A program made the translations under genes and the position numbers. From Acephala macrosclerotiorum (taxonomy: Eukaryota; Ascomycota; Leotiomycetes; Helotiales; Mollisiaceae): a stretch of 64,000 nucleotides of DNA. The first letter of the stretch is position 1, and each line of letters opens with the position of its first letter. The notes under the pieces are model-generated. The model saw only the letters and a program-made list of their open reading frames with translations, ran no database searches and had not been told where the DNA came from. The stretch spans positions 120,774 through 184,773 of the forward strand of contig MU119218.1 in the NCBI GenBank assembly GCA_014904845.1, read 5' to 3'. Positions 20,851-32,708 of the stretch are shown piece after piece.

Positions 20851-22496
20851 GGCCGCGACTTCGCACCCAACACATGCGCACGTCAAGAATCAGAAATAAT
20901 GAGAAAGAGAGGAGAATGAAGAAGCTTTAGAACTAGCCTCTCCATTGGGGAAATCGGATGGCAAAGAGAGGAACGCTGCTAGACTGACCATGTGCTTCGA
21001 TTCGCTCACTGCGATATGTGAAGTGGTTGCACATCAGGCAGGCGCGTGTCGAGCATGTCATGCTGGTGTACCAATCGGCAGGAGAAGTTTGTCTCTCGAC
21101 AGCGGGTATGGAGAGCAGTGAGAGGCTCATATTTAAAGAGGGGATCCTTAGCTTGCCCTTAATTCTCAAGTGTAGGGCCACTCGCGAACTTGATTGGGCC
21201 CCAGTGACGTTGGGCGGCAAGAGATGGCCCGAAAGAGCACCCAGTTGCCGCCAATGATATTGGAATACGACTAGATTGAGCTAGACTTTGAAGCTTCGTC
21301 TTAACTAAAGGTTGTGGTGAAATAGTTCGTTGAACTAGGTGGTGGCGTTCGTGTCAAACTTGGGTGATGAGTTGAGATAGTTGCCGACGGGAAGACAAGG
21401 TTTTTAAAGCTGGAAAATGGGAGTATCACGTGACGACTAATTTAGTGTTTCCACTTGAAATATTTTGCGATCTTCTTGCTGGACAAGGCCATTGGAGATA
21501 TATCAATCTTCTTGTTGCATTATATTTCTGTAAAAAAAAATCCGAATATCAAGACTTGAAAACGCCAACCACGTGATATACCTCTGTACGAGTATCTCCC
21601 CTCCATTAGTCTAGTCATGCCTGCAGAGCAGAGTCCAAGGAGATGCATATTCCAAAACTTAGATTTTGATGTGTTGTGCTGGCCAGAAAAAATGGCGTGC
21701 TGAAAGAGTGTGCAGGCCCAAAAGGGGTTGTGGCTGCAACCCCTCACAGGTTGCAGCTACACTAATAGAGAAAGAACAATAAACATTCAAGAAACTGTGT
21801 TTGACTTGAGATTTAAAGTTGATCGAAAAATTCTGAAATCCAGAGTAATTTTTTAAGAAAAAAATATTAATTAATTATTAGTTTTTTTATATATATTATA
21901 TTCGATATTCGGGCCGATTTAATTATTTTTCGATTTTTTTAAGCTCTCTTGGCAGGGCTTAGCGAGAGCTAAAGTCTCTCACTCTCTCCTGCAGCTCTGT
22001 GAACGTTCTAGGCACATGGCTAATCCCGCAGTCACTGGCCACACAAACGTCGAGCACATGAAACAAAATAGGAGAAAGATTCTCCTCCATTTGTTTCGTC
22101 GCCTTGAACTGACCGAGGTGCTCATTGGAGAAATGCTTTTTCAAGCTGCAGCTCATGCACATTTCTCGGCTGACACGAGCACTAGCCTCCCCTCCTAGTC
22201 AGGAGGCTTTCTATGTCTCAGCTACCCCACATTCACACCATGTGTGGCTTATTGCACAAGCATGATTGTCTTCTCGAATTACTCGAATACCTACAGACTC
22301 TCACATAAGACTTGGATTTCGGTTTCCTGCCCAACATGTTAGATAACACGTGATAGGTCCGAGTCGAACTTCCCAGAACGCGGAGTCAACAGGCCCAGCC
22401 GATACACTCATTTGATTTCATATTCACGTGGCAGTAAATGCATTTTGACTTAACGATGGAAGTGCGGACACCGACATATTTCATCCTTTGCGAATC
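20851..22496. other. spacer with possible upstream exon, hairpins and AT-rich block
   Basis: Holds the possible zinc-binding 5' exon (20998-21061) described for the preceding gene. A strong hairpin lies at 21730-21742/21750-21762 (arms gctgcaacc and ggttgcagc extended by TGT/ACA). An AT-rich tract of about 100 bp runs from about 21840 to 21945. Small inverted repeats lie near 21940-21975 and 22180-22210. I see no other gene. Confidence 0.5.
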
Positions 22497-25098
22497 ATGC
22501 GCCCTTCTTTCAGCCGCCGTTTGCTACTGCTATTATTAGCAGTAGCTACACAAGCAACCACTGATCTTACACAATATGTTCTGCCTTCTGTAAGTTTCTC
22601 CGTTGAAGCTCGAGAACAATGGAGCTAATTACTAGAAGACAGGTGAAAATGGGGGCAACACTTTCCCGGGCGTGTCCTTACCTTTTGGTATGGTCAAGCT
22701 GGGACCAGATGTCTATACTGGAGCGGACAGCTACTCAGGATTTGCCTCTTCTGGTGTCTTTACTGGGTTCTCGATGATGCATGAGACTGGGACCGGAGGA
22801 GCACCAAAATATGGCGTCGTTTCCCAGCTTCCAGTCACGGGCAACATCATCAACCCTCTGGACGGTCTCAATGACTCAAGAGCTGCTCCAGACGTGACCA
22901 CTGTGGGGTATTACAAGAGTTCTCTGGGATCTAATATCACCGTTGAGCTTGCCGCAACCCCTCGAGCAGGATTCTACCAGTACACTTTCCCTGCCGGTGG
23001 TCAGCCGAATGTCGTGATTGACGTCTCTCACGTTCTTCCATCTTATAGAAAGATGGGCCTCTCGCAAACCTACCTCGGAGGAAGTATATTGACAACCGAA
23101 GACCACTACGAAGGATTTGGCGATTACAACAATGGGTGGAATCGTGCTCCGGACTGGAGGATCTACTTTTGTGGTTATTTCAACAGCACTGCTTCTGTCA
23201 AAACTTTCAGCAGCCAGAACGGTACTACAAGCACACTGGCTGGCTATAACGCTACCTCGAGCATCACCTCTACTGCTCGTCTAGGAGCAGTCTTTACCTT
23301 CAATACGACCATGGTAACTTCAAGAGTCGGCATCTCATTCATCTCCACTGCTCAGGCCTGCAGCAACGTCAATGACCAGATTCCGGCTGGGACATCACTG
23401 TCATCAGTAGTTGCGGATGCCAAACAAGTGTGGAATGATCAAGTACTATCAATAGTTACTACCACGGAAACCAATTCCGAAAATCTGCAGCTGCTCTACA
23501 GCTCAATGTATCACATGCACTTATTGCCCTCAAACCGGACCGGCGAGAATCCTCTCTGGAAGTCATCGGAGCCTTACTACGATGATACTTTCACGACGTG
23601 GGATCTTTTCAGATGCACGTTCTCCATCTTTCAAATCTTCCAGCCAGGTATGCACGAAGAGTATATTCGGTCTTTGATTGATATCTTTCGTTTCGATGGG
23701 TACATGCCTGATGCCAGGTCTTCTAACTTCAATGGAGCAAGTCAAGGAGGGTCCAATTCGGATAATGTACTCGCTGATGCGTACATAAAGGGTGTGAGAG
23801 GTGAAGTCAACTGGACTGCGGGGTACGAGGCGATGGTCAAAAATGCCGAAGTTGCACCGCCTAACAACAATGATCCTCGCGATCCCTCTTCATCGACGAA
23901 AGAAGGTCGGGGTGCGCTTCCGGATTGGTTGCAACTTGGATATATCACTCCTAAGTATGGTCGCTCAGTGACCCGAGCGATTGAGTATTCGGTCAACGAT
24001 TTTTCATTAAACCAAGTTGCTGCTGGCCTTGGTCAAACAGTAGATGCGAAGAAGTATCTGGCCCGATCGCGGAACTGGCGCAACCACTGGAATCTAAACG
24101 CTACTTCTCTAAACTACACAGGCTTCGTCGTCCCTCGAACTACACAAGGCTTCCTACTTCAAGATCCACTATCATGCGGAGGTTGTTATTGGGGCGATCC
24201 TTACTATGAAGCCCTACCATGAGAATATAGCTTCAACGCGCATCACGACATCAACACTCTCATCGCTCTATCCGGAGGACCAAACACTTTCGTTTCCCGT
24301 CTGGAAACCATGTTCAAGCCAGGAATCAACACATCTGGTCGCTCATCGGCATTCAACAACACAATCTTTAATCCTGGAAATGAACCTAGCTTCACCACTC
24401 CTTACCTGTATAATTTTGTTGGTAGACAGGATTTGAGCGTCAAGCAAAGCCGAAATATTGCAAAGAGCTATTACTCACCGACTCCAGGAGGACTGCCAGG
24501 GAACAGTGATGCCGGAGCAATGGAGTCTTGGTTGATATGGAATATGCTTGGTCTTTATCCCATGGCAGGCCAGACGACGTTCCTCATCGGTAGTTCATGG
24601 TTTTCCAACACCACAATTTCTCTCGACAACGGAAAGAGTCTCGTTGTAACAACAACAGGAGGATCTGATACCTCGTACTACGTACAATCTCTACTCGTCA
24701 ACGGTAAACAATGGACCCAGTCATGGCTGACCTGGAACGATATCTTCGCTAATGGAGGGACGATGGACTTCACACTTGGCCCTGAACCAAAGAATTGGAC
24801 AACGGGAAAAGCGCCTCCGAGTCCTGCGAGCGAGTTTCAGCAGGATGTAAATCCGACTACAATTGTCCGGCCGGGGGGGATCACTATGGCATCAACTACG
24901 GCGGACAAGGATAAGGAGAGAGAAAGGCGTGTAAAATTGAGAGATATTGGGTTGGGAATCATGGCTTTGGCTCTGTTCGGCACTAGCTTTGCGTCTGTAT
25001 TGGTGTGGTGGTCTTGTTCAGGATGCCCAGAACTCCAACAGCGGGTTTTGGAGAAGGCGGAGGGGATGCCGGAGAGGCTGGAGATGAGGCCACGCTGA
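22497..25098 (+). pseudogene. GH92 alpha-1,2-mannosidase interrupted by an in-frame TGA
   Basis: Exon 1 (22497-22589) encodes a signal peptide (LLLLLLAVATQA) and the GH92 start DLTQYVLPS. Intron 22590-22635 (46 bp) is followed by one frame to 25098. Family landmarks are NGGNTFPGVSLPFGMVKLGP, TTWDLFRCTFSIFQ and GGCYWGDPYYEALP at the expected acid-catalyst region, then YSFNAHHDINTLIALSGG and the PGNSDAGAMESWLIWNMLG motif carrying the catalytic-base Asp region. GH92 enzymes are calcium-dependent exo-mannosidases that trim glycans outside the cell. The only lesion is TGA at 24220-24222, exactly where relatives have TGG (ALPW-EYSF), a single G-to-A change; the frame stays open for another 291 codons. 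A hydrophobic segment (IGLGIMALALFGTSFASVLV) near the C terminus may anchor the enzyme. It could be a fresh null allele, stop readthrough or a sequencing error. Confidence 0.85.
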
Positions 25099-25721
25099 GC
25101 GGAAACGAGAAGCTGGATATAGCGCCGGACAAGCAGAAGGAGCTTGAACCTGCTGTTGTAGAAGTTCTGGTGGATTCGAGTCCAGGAAAGGAGGACGACC
25201 TGCCGAAAGGATGACTTGTCATATGTGCATTGTTTGTATGAAAACTTTCATGGCGATAGATAGCGCTGTTGAATGCCATACCTTTGTTCTGATTGAGCTT
25301 TCAAAGTCAAGTTCTCGGGAGACAGGTTAACAATTAGTATGCCGTGTGTGATCTCCCAACATAGGTTCTCCGGATGTCTCGACGGGGTTTTAAAACATAC
25401 TAAATCTATAACAGGTAGCCTGCACCGGATTTGTTTGAACACCTTTGGTCTTTTCTTCCTTCAGATTTGTAGTATTTCTGAGCAAATATGACGATGATAG
25501 CATCGTTAGCTGGCCATGGACGAGGCTGCAGATACGCCTTCAGGGGTCGTGTGCACGGTTCACCAGAGGATCACAGCTCGGAATTTCGCGTTGAAGCAAA
25601 CAATTCGCGACGGAGACAGATGAAGGACACAAACACTGTTCCACAACAGAAATGAACAGCTGATTCTCCATTCTAAAGCTTTATCGAAGATCACAGGAAC
25701 GGCACCAAAAGTCTAGCCAAG
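25099..25721. other. spacer, nothing recognised
   Basis: Contains the 3' flank of the mannosidase locus and the promoter of the next gene. No additional gene is evident. Confidence 0.45.
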
Positions 25722-28143
25722 ATGCTCTTCCCAGACGAGGATTTGCCTCACCTAAAAAAATGGATTGTAAAGCGTCTTGAAAATACGTATGGAAGCTCCC
25801 CCTCCTCTCAACGTCTGCTTGCTAATATTCTTTAAGATCTGACGCCGACGCTGACGTCCTCGCCGACTATGTCCTCGCTCTCCTTCGACACGATGGAGAC
25901 GTCGCTACAGTCCGAGCTCTTTGCGAGCGCGAAATGCCCGATTTCCTAAAGGAAGATTCATCAGTATTCGTACGAGACGTCTTCGACGTAATCAACTACA
26001 AATCCTACCTCCCAGGCGCAGCTCCTCCACCTCGCAGACCTTCGATACCTTTTGCGCCTCCTTCTGGTCCTTCTGCGCCTTCGTACGGGGGTTTGGGAAA
26101 CGGAACTGGTACGCCGCCAATAGGTCCTATGAATGGTTCTAGGAAGCGGAGCTACAATGAGAGAGGAGATGGTGATACGCAGAGAGGGTTTAATGGAGGT
26201 GGTGATCCTAATGGGAGAATGTATAAGCAGCCAAGACGTGGAGGTCCTGGTATGGGGCGAGGTGGTTTCGATCCAAATCCTGGACGAGGAGGTTTTGGAA
26301 ATCGACCACCGCCGCCTATGAACTTCCCAAACATGCCGCAGGCTGGATTCCCTGGTATGCCACCTATGCCTAGTCCCCCTCCAGGTATGCCTCCTGGGAT
26401 GCCATTCTTCGACCCGAGAGAAGGATTTGAAGGTCTTTCGGCCATGTTAGCGATGGGTCTTCCTATGTCGGTTCTGCAGGGAGTTCCTCAAAATGATTCG
26501 ACTCCACCGAGACAGGTTACGCCGCAGAAGGAGAGATGTAGGGATTATGATGTTAAGGGGTTTTGTGCCAGGGGGAATACGTGTCCGTATGAGCATGGTC
26601 AACATTCGATTTGGGTTCCTCCTACGCAGCAGAAGAGCGATGAGTATGATCCGACTACGAGCTTGATGTCTACGCTGGAAGCCAACAGCAACCGCGGTGG
26701 ATTCAATCAGCCTCGAGGCGGTGATAGAGGACGAGGGCGTGGTGGACAGAGAGGCAATTTCAATGCTCCTTCAAGACGTGGTGGCAGATCAGAGTTCTCC
26801 TCAGACAGACCCAACTTCGACAAGAACAACACTACGATTGTGGTGGAACAAATCCCTGAAGATAAGTTTACTGAGGAGGAGGTCCGAGGTTTCTTCTCTG
26901 AGTTCGGTAACATTATTGATGTCTCGATGCGACCCTACAAGCGTCTAGCTATCGTCAAATTCGATGATTGGAACAGTGCCAACGCTGCATATAAGTCTCC
27001 CAAGGTCATCTTCGACAACAGATTCGTCAAGGTCTACTGGTTCGTGGATCAAGAGTCGTTACCGAAACCCCCAACAATCACCGGAGCAAATGGTGTTGGT
27101 GTAGTCAAGAAGGAAAACTCAACCCCAAGCACTCCCGCTGCTAAGCAAGAACCAGAGATTGATCTCGAAGAGTTCGCCAAGAAGCAAGCAGAGGCGCAGA
27201 AAACGCATGAAGAGAAGCTGAAGAAGAAAGCAGAGATGGAGGCTGCAAAGAAGGAACTAGAGAAGCGACAAGAAGAGTTGCTGAAGAGCCAAGCAGAGGA
27301 GAAGAGAAAGTTGATGGAGAGAATAGCTGCCAAGAGCGGAAAGTCAGCTTCTCCCATCAAGTCAGAAAACGGCACTCCAGCTCCCCCTGCAACCAAGGCA
27401 TCCTCACAGACTGAGGCTTTGAAGGCACAATTAGCTGCATTGGAAGCCGAAGCAAAGTCGCTGGGTATCGATCCGAACGCCACTTCTGAGGATACTTGGG
27501 ACTACGCATCCTTCCGTGGACGAGGTCGTGGTCGTGGCGGCTACCGCGGTAGAGGTACATTCCCGCCTCGAGCCGGTTTGCGTGGCGGATATCGAGGGCG
27601 TGGCGGTGTGCCATTCTCAGCTTCTGGACGCTCATTCAATCTCGACAATCGAACCAAGAGAGTCGGCTTGACTGGTGTTGATTTCACTGATGCCAAGAAA
27701 GACGAGAGCCTACGGGAATACCTATTCGTAAGTCACCCTTCCTTCAACTTCTCTTTCTCAAAATTCAGAACTAATGTATATTTCAGGGCATCGGCGAATA
27801 CACCGAAATCGAGACAAACCCCACCCGCACCATCATCACATTCAAAGACCGCTTCACAGCCGAGAACTTCATGCGCCAATCTAACAACGAAATCCCATCC
27901 ATAGGCAAAGTAGACATGGCTTGGATCAATACACCTCTGCCTCCAGTCACCCTACAGACCACCTCAACCCCCAAACAACCAGTCTCGGCTACAACGATCA
28001 AGGTAGACGATGATACGCATATGGACGAGGGGGACGCGATGGCTAGCAGTCCTGCTGTAGGTGGTGGGGAGGTGGTCGGGGGTGAGGAGCAACATGTTGG
28101 GAATTATGATTATGATGTTGCTGGGGAGGATGAGTGGAATTGA
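25722..28143 (+). CDS. RNA-binding protein with CCCH zinc finger and RRM (RBM26/27 type)
   Basis: Exons 25722-25786, 25837-27727 and 27787-28143 give 770 aa. The order is a PWI-like N-terminal fold (MLFPDEDLPHLKKWIVKRLE ... VRALCEREMPDFL), a Gly/Pro/Arg-rich linker, and a CCCH finger (CRDYDVKGFCARGNTCPYEH, about residues 215-235). An RGG-rich patch, an RRM (NTTIVVEQIPEDKF ... LAIVKFDDWNSA) and a charged coiled coil (about 430-500) follow. Next comes a second RGG box, then a last beta-rich segment (YTEIETNPTRTIITFKDRF) that may be a second RRM split by the last intron. Human RBM26/27 and S. pombe Rmn1 share this layout and act in nuclear exosome targeting (PAXT/MTREC). That role is inferred from the family. 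The acidic tail ends GEDEWN. Confidence 0.87.
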
Positions 28144-28568
28144 TTGATGAGATATGAAGAAAGCAAAAACAAAAGCGAATGAGTCTCTCAAGGGAGCCAA
28201 AAAGAAACATAGGTCTTAGGCGTTGAATATACATCGACCGGACATGAAGACAGACCTGGGCATGAGTGTAACTTTATTGTAGATTATGATGTGTTGATAA
28301 TATGATCACGCAGAATACGAGACTACATTTGTCTCGCATGCAATTTCTTCTTGGACATGGATTGTGTTTGTTCGTGAAGAGGTTGGAAGGTGCTTTGGTG
28401 AGGTGATTCGAGTCCAAGTGGACTAAAAGCCTCTTGTCTCTTCAGACGTCGAATTGCTGGTTCTCGGGACTTTCCATGGATAATCCAAGCGCTGCTCTAT
28501 CCATTCTCACCTTCACAGATTATCGTTTAGATGTAAAGAAGCATTCTTTTACTCAAATCAATTCCAAA
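28144..28568. other. spacer, nothing recognised
   Basis: 3' flank of the RNA-binding protein gene. No gene is seen. Confidence 0.45.
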
Positions 28569-28716
28569 TCGGGCGTAGAGTAGTGGTTTTAACTCGCACA
28601 AACAAAGGTGTGTCGCTCCGACCGTCCCTGGAAACGAAGGAAGCAATTCTTGAGACACAATGGAGAAGTTGGAGCACCTTGACTTGTGAGCCATTGGTTC
28701 AATTCCGACCACCTCC
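28569..28716 (+). tRNA. tRNA-like Pol III unit 4 (dispersed copy, insert in anticodon loop)
   Basis: This plus-strand copy has a D arm GAGT/ACTC at 28578-28581 and 28592-28595 within TAGAGTAGTGG (one A-box mismatch). The anticodon stem is CACAA (28597-28601) with TTGTG (28684-28688). The variable loop is AGCC, as in unit 1. The T arm ATTGG-TTCAATT-CCGAC has one mismatch and contains an exact B box. The 3' acceptor strand is CACCTCC and a TTTTT run lies at 28728-28732. The stem halves are 82 nt apart. The 5' acceptor strand pairs badly, so this may be a decayed or SINE-type copy. It shows that the family is dispersed and not confined to the 9.6-10.7 kb cluster. Confidence 0.42.
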
Positions 28717-29326
28717 ATCACAATTTCTTTTTGCTCTTTTGACCATGACTGCAACTGTCAAGGTTATTCTTTGCGAGGTGTGGCAAAGGCGAAGCGAGCA
28801 AGAACTTGAGGATCTCACTTAGCATTAATCCCCCCTTCCTGGAGGAAAGGGAGTGCAAACTATTAAGATTGGACGAATACTTCTTTAGAGCACGCACATG
28901 AAATTGCATGGTACTTCGATACCCAAAGCAGTACAAATCTCAATGTGGCATTGGTGCCTATGAGGCGCCATGTCTGCATAAGGTGGCTTGGAAACTTGCT
29001 CAGAGTTGCTCTCATCCCTGTTAACCAACGACAACTTCTGCCCCACGGTCCACTCTGATTGGAGCATAAGATTTCTGCTGATCAGTACTGGTTCTTAAGG
29101 TCTGGACCTGAACAACGTCTCCGGACTTGAATGTCGTCGAAGCGGATCTGTAATAATTTCTCTTGTTCTCACCTTCTCAATACATGACTTGATCAAGTTT
29201 CAACATACGACAGTGGTCTCAGTGGCTGCTTGATCCTTTACTGAAAGGGTTTGGAAATCGGTATTCCACAGGCAGCCTCGAGGGGAGAACTTGCTCGGCA
29301 CAGAACCGTCTTGGGCATCTGTGATC
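28717..29326. other. spacer, nothing recognised
   Basis: Between tRNA-like unit 4 and the copper-fist gene; presumably carries that gene's promoter. No gene is seen and no clear copper-response element was identified by eye. Confidence 0.45.
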
Positions 29327-30273
29327 ATGCCAGTTATCAACGGCTTCAAATATTCTTGGTGAGTATCCATCCCAAGGCCGGATACCTATCCCATTCTTCG
29401 CCAACAGCTGCTTCCCGAAGCTGACAGACTTTCAGCGAGCCATGTATTCGAGGGCATCGTGCCACATCATGTAAACACACCGACAGGTAAGTCCTGTATA
29501 TTCTACCTGTACCGGGACTAAGTGCTGACTGACTCGTTAGAATACTGATCGAGGTTCGAAAACCTGGACGACCCCTCGAAAGTTGCGGACATAACCTCGC
29601 GACTTGCAACTGCGGTAAAGTTGCTAGTCTTTTTTCAGTTGGAGAGAGCAAGTGATCCATATTTCCCGCAATTACACTCACTGACGTATACCAAGTCTTT
29701 TCAGCTCCACTCAATGAAGAACTCGGTGGGCAGACGAATTTCATCGTCACAACCCCACCACAAGCACCTACAGCACCTGCCCAAAAAGTACGAACCCCTT
29801 CCCAAGACCGTGGTCGAATTAGTAAGAAGCAAAAGAAGAAGTCAGAATCTCCAACAATGCCGGTAAGAGAGTCGGACACGAGACAAATGCAGACGACATC
29901 TCAACTCGGGTTCTAGGACGTCCTCTCCATGGATCCATCAACCAATTTCCAAGCCACAGCTTCTGTCTCGGACGCATCCTCATCTCAATGGTCAACTCAA
30001 ACACCCACATCAACTGAGATGCCATACGGGAATTTGTTGTCGTATCAAACCTCATGTGCACCATCATCCACACGGGGAGATGAACGATACCCTAGATACA
30101 ATGGTAACCAAACTTCCAACACTTTTTCGGGAACATCTTCTGGGAATTCGTCTCGCTACCCACAGACACACTGTCCACACTACCACGACCGAGTTGAAAA
30201 CGTCCTGTATGCGACTGAGACGTCAGCACAAACATATGACCATGAACAAGACCGACAACAGTTCCAATTTTGA
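29327..30273 (+). CDS. copper-fist DNA-binding transcription factor
   Basis: Five exons (29327-29358, 29436-29486, 29541-29614, 29705-29862, 29917-30273) encode 223 aa with the frame kept throughout. Residues 1-40 form a complete copper fist: MPVINGFKYSCEPCIRGHRA, then SCKHTDR with the zinc-binding C-x2-C-x8-C-x-H, and the minor-groove motif RKPGRP. A Cys/His cluster (SCGHNLATCNC) follows. The basic stretch SKKQKKK (about residue 115) is a likely nuclear signal. The rest is Ser/Thr/Gln-rich. Family members (Ace1, Mac1, Cuf1, GRISEA) sense copper and control uptake or detoxification genes. Here the fist is intact but the downstream Cys repeats found in many members are missing. The acceptor of intron 3 is a choice: ending at 29704 is used here. 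It neighbours metalloreductase and BIM1-like loci, which fits a copper-uptake regulator. Confidence 0.85.
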
Positions 30274-31720
30274 TACCAGTAGGCGGGTCATGGTCAAGGT
30301 TGATCACACAAGGCGGGAGCACAAATCAGTTTGAGATGAGGGAGAGAATTACTGGCATTGGTGGCTAGTGTGGAACTCCTTCATCTCGGCTATGCTAGAA
30401 TTGAGGAATTAAATTTCATTGCTGCATTATTGTTTTAGAGGCTGTATTCTTCTGTGTACAAGTGTATGCCTTGAGCTCCGCTACCAATTCTTGCCCACGA
30501 TAAGCCCGCAACACAATTTCTGACCTTTGTCACCAGAGACCTGCCTCCGCACACCACTACCATAACCTCATTCGTTTGGTATTCGATTGAGCTTCTGATG
30601 TACTCCGTTATGGAGGGTCTTCCTCCAGATTGGATGAATCCTCGCGACGGCGGTGAGCTTCCCTCAGCGGAGTCGAGAGCAGCGTGCTCGTTGTCTTGGT
30701 CTTCTTCCACCTTTGCAGTATCCTCATGGAAGCTAGTTGCCGTCAAATAGGAACGCGATCCTGGGTCTGACCACTCCATCTCCTCACCATCATCCTCTTC
30801 GCAGTATTGGAGTAGCTTCTCTTCATCTTCGTCTGCGAGCAGACACTCATCATTTCTACCACCTTCCGTGATCGCAATCTCAATGATTCGATCAATCCCC
30901 ATTGCAGTGGCACAAGTGATATGTTGCAAAATGAAGAATTCATAAGCTGCACTTCGAAGCGGGCTTAATGAGGATAAAAAGATCCAGATGAGGACAGTCC
31001 ATGCTCTAATGCCGTTTTTTAACATTGTCATCACCTTTAGCTCAGCTGCTAGAAAATCTGCCTTAATCCACTCTCGCATGAAAAATCCACCATGAATAGT
31101 CATAGTGACGAGAAGAGTGATTGACACCCAACGATGGAGCCAATTCAGCCGTTCGTAGGAGCTTCCAATCAAACAAGCCACTACACTCGCCTTTGACGAA
31201 AGCAGATAGACGAGGGGGACCTGAGCAGGCGCTATCCAAGAAGCTCGAAATCCAGTCCTCTCATAGCATTTGACGTCGTAGGTGACGGTTTTATAGGTCA
31301 ACATGAAGGTGACAGGTGACCAATAGGCGACAAGTAGCAGAATCTTGCTAACTGATGGTGGACTTAGCTAGGATAATTTTTCCTTTGAAATTCGGCTGGG
31401 GATAGACAAATCCATTGACAATGGCAACAAGTGTTGTCCATAATCGAAGAATCCGGTATCGTGGTTTGGATGGACATTCACTCGGTGACTGGCAACGTCG
31501 CAACCTGAACATTGTCAACATCTTGCCTGTCATCTAGATAGTTCGCATTCGATAGTGACTTACTTTATTTGCGAAAATCGTTGCTCAACTGATTTGAAGA
31601 CGATCAGTGCTCCTAAAAGTGCCGCAAGGATGTGGCAAAACACTTGCGCCAGCCACTCATTGTAATGGCGGAACACCGGATCGTGACGCGCCTCGACACT
31701 TATATTCAAATCAGATTATG
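30274..31720 (-). pseudogene. metalloreductase (ferric/cupric reductase) with FAD region deleted
   Basis: The minus strand, read from about 31710, gives DPVFRHYNEWLAQVFCHILA (first membrane segment), a GTAAGT-type intron ending near 31534, then WTTLVAIVNGFVYPQPNF. After a one-base frame change near 31368 it continues KILLLVAYWSPVTFML and ERTGFRASWIAPAQVPLVYL. One haem-ligand pair is visible (LHRWVSITLLVTMTIHGGFF). After FILQHITCATAMG the sequence jumps straight to DRIIEIAITEGGRNDE, which belongs in the NAD-binding half. The end (VMVVVCGGRSLVTKVRNCV ... EEYSL, stop at 30435) is the normal FRE C terminus. The second His pair, the FAD-binding HPFT region and the NADPH Gly motif are all absent, a loss of about 200 residues. 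It therefore cannot reduce metals. It is convergent with the copper-fist gene, with ends about 160 bp apart. Confidence 0.8.
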
Positions 31721-32708
31721 GAAGAATAGCCACCGCTTCTATCCAAATTAATTTGATATGTTCTAGCATTTAGCTTGAGCCTATTATGTTGAAGGTCAAG
31801 GGTGACTTGTGTTTCGGAACAGGAGCCTCAAGCTGGGGAATCTTAACCGCGGCGGGGAACCAAAGAGCTTGGTGGCGCAAATGACCGGGATAGTTGATAC
31901 CACCATATGAAGTGGGATGCGGTTCGTCTTTTGTCCCGCCAAGGCCGCTAGATTCAAGTTAGAGAGACAATGAGAGAGTTTGCGAGCATTAATTTTGATG
32001 TGGCTCAGCAAGCTAACGAAAGTGGAAGGACCACATAATCGGAATCTCGTACCCTGTCTGCCACAACGTGCTTAAACTCGCTCTCAGAGAAACTCGGCGG
32101 TAAGAGCATGACTGGATTCACTTCTCGGGTTGTCAATGCAGGTTCGGAAGCTCCCTTTTTGACTCGAGAAACAACCGAGCTACTAGGCGATTTGATTGGC
32201 TCAAAGAGAAGGCTTCTCTCACCCATACTCAAATGAATTCCGCTCAGAGTGTTTCGATATTGCAAAGCTTGAGGGTTAATTTTCTGCCTGTATCTTTTCT
32301 TATTCTGTGTTGTCGACCATCTAGCTGCCAGGTAGCAGGCTGGGAGCTGCTTAGAGCCGTGAGCAGACAAACACCGGCATGCTCCTCTCATTAAACATCT
32401 TCACCCGCTCTCTCGTACGGGGAACGTGAACTCACCGAAAGAGGAATCGGTCCAAACATGTCTTCAAATCAACGTGCCGCCTCTTCTGCCACTCTAAACT
32501 TTCGTATGACCGTCGATCTGCCGTGGTGGACGAGGCTGGAAGTGGTGCGGCCTCTGTGTCTTGAATTGCTTAGTTTTCAAGAAAGCATTCATTGACGCCC
32601 CCAAACTCTCTTACTATATATACCTCTAGCAGCTCCCAGGAACATTACCTTACGCATTTCTGGTTTGTTATTGAACAGACAATCCATTCGTTTAGCTACA
32701 CCGCAAAC
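31721..32708. other. spacer upstream of BIM1-like copy 1, with one unassigned open frame and a TATA box
   Basis: A minus-strand open frame (32391-32005, 128 codons, MRGACRCLSAHGSKQLPA...) has no recognisable domain; its relation to the reductase pseudogene is unclear. On the plus strand actatatata at about 32613-32622, roughly 90 bp before the ATG at 32709, is a good TATA element for the BIM1-like copy 1. Confidence 0.4.
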
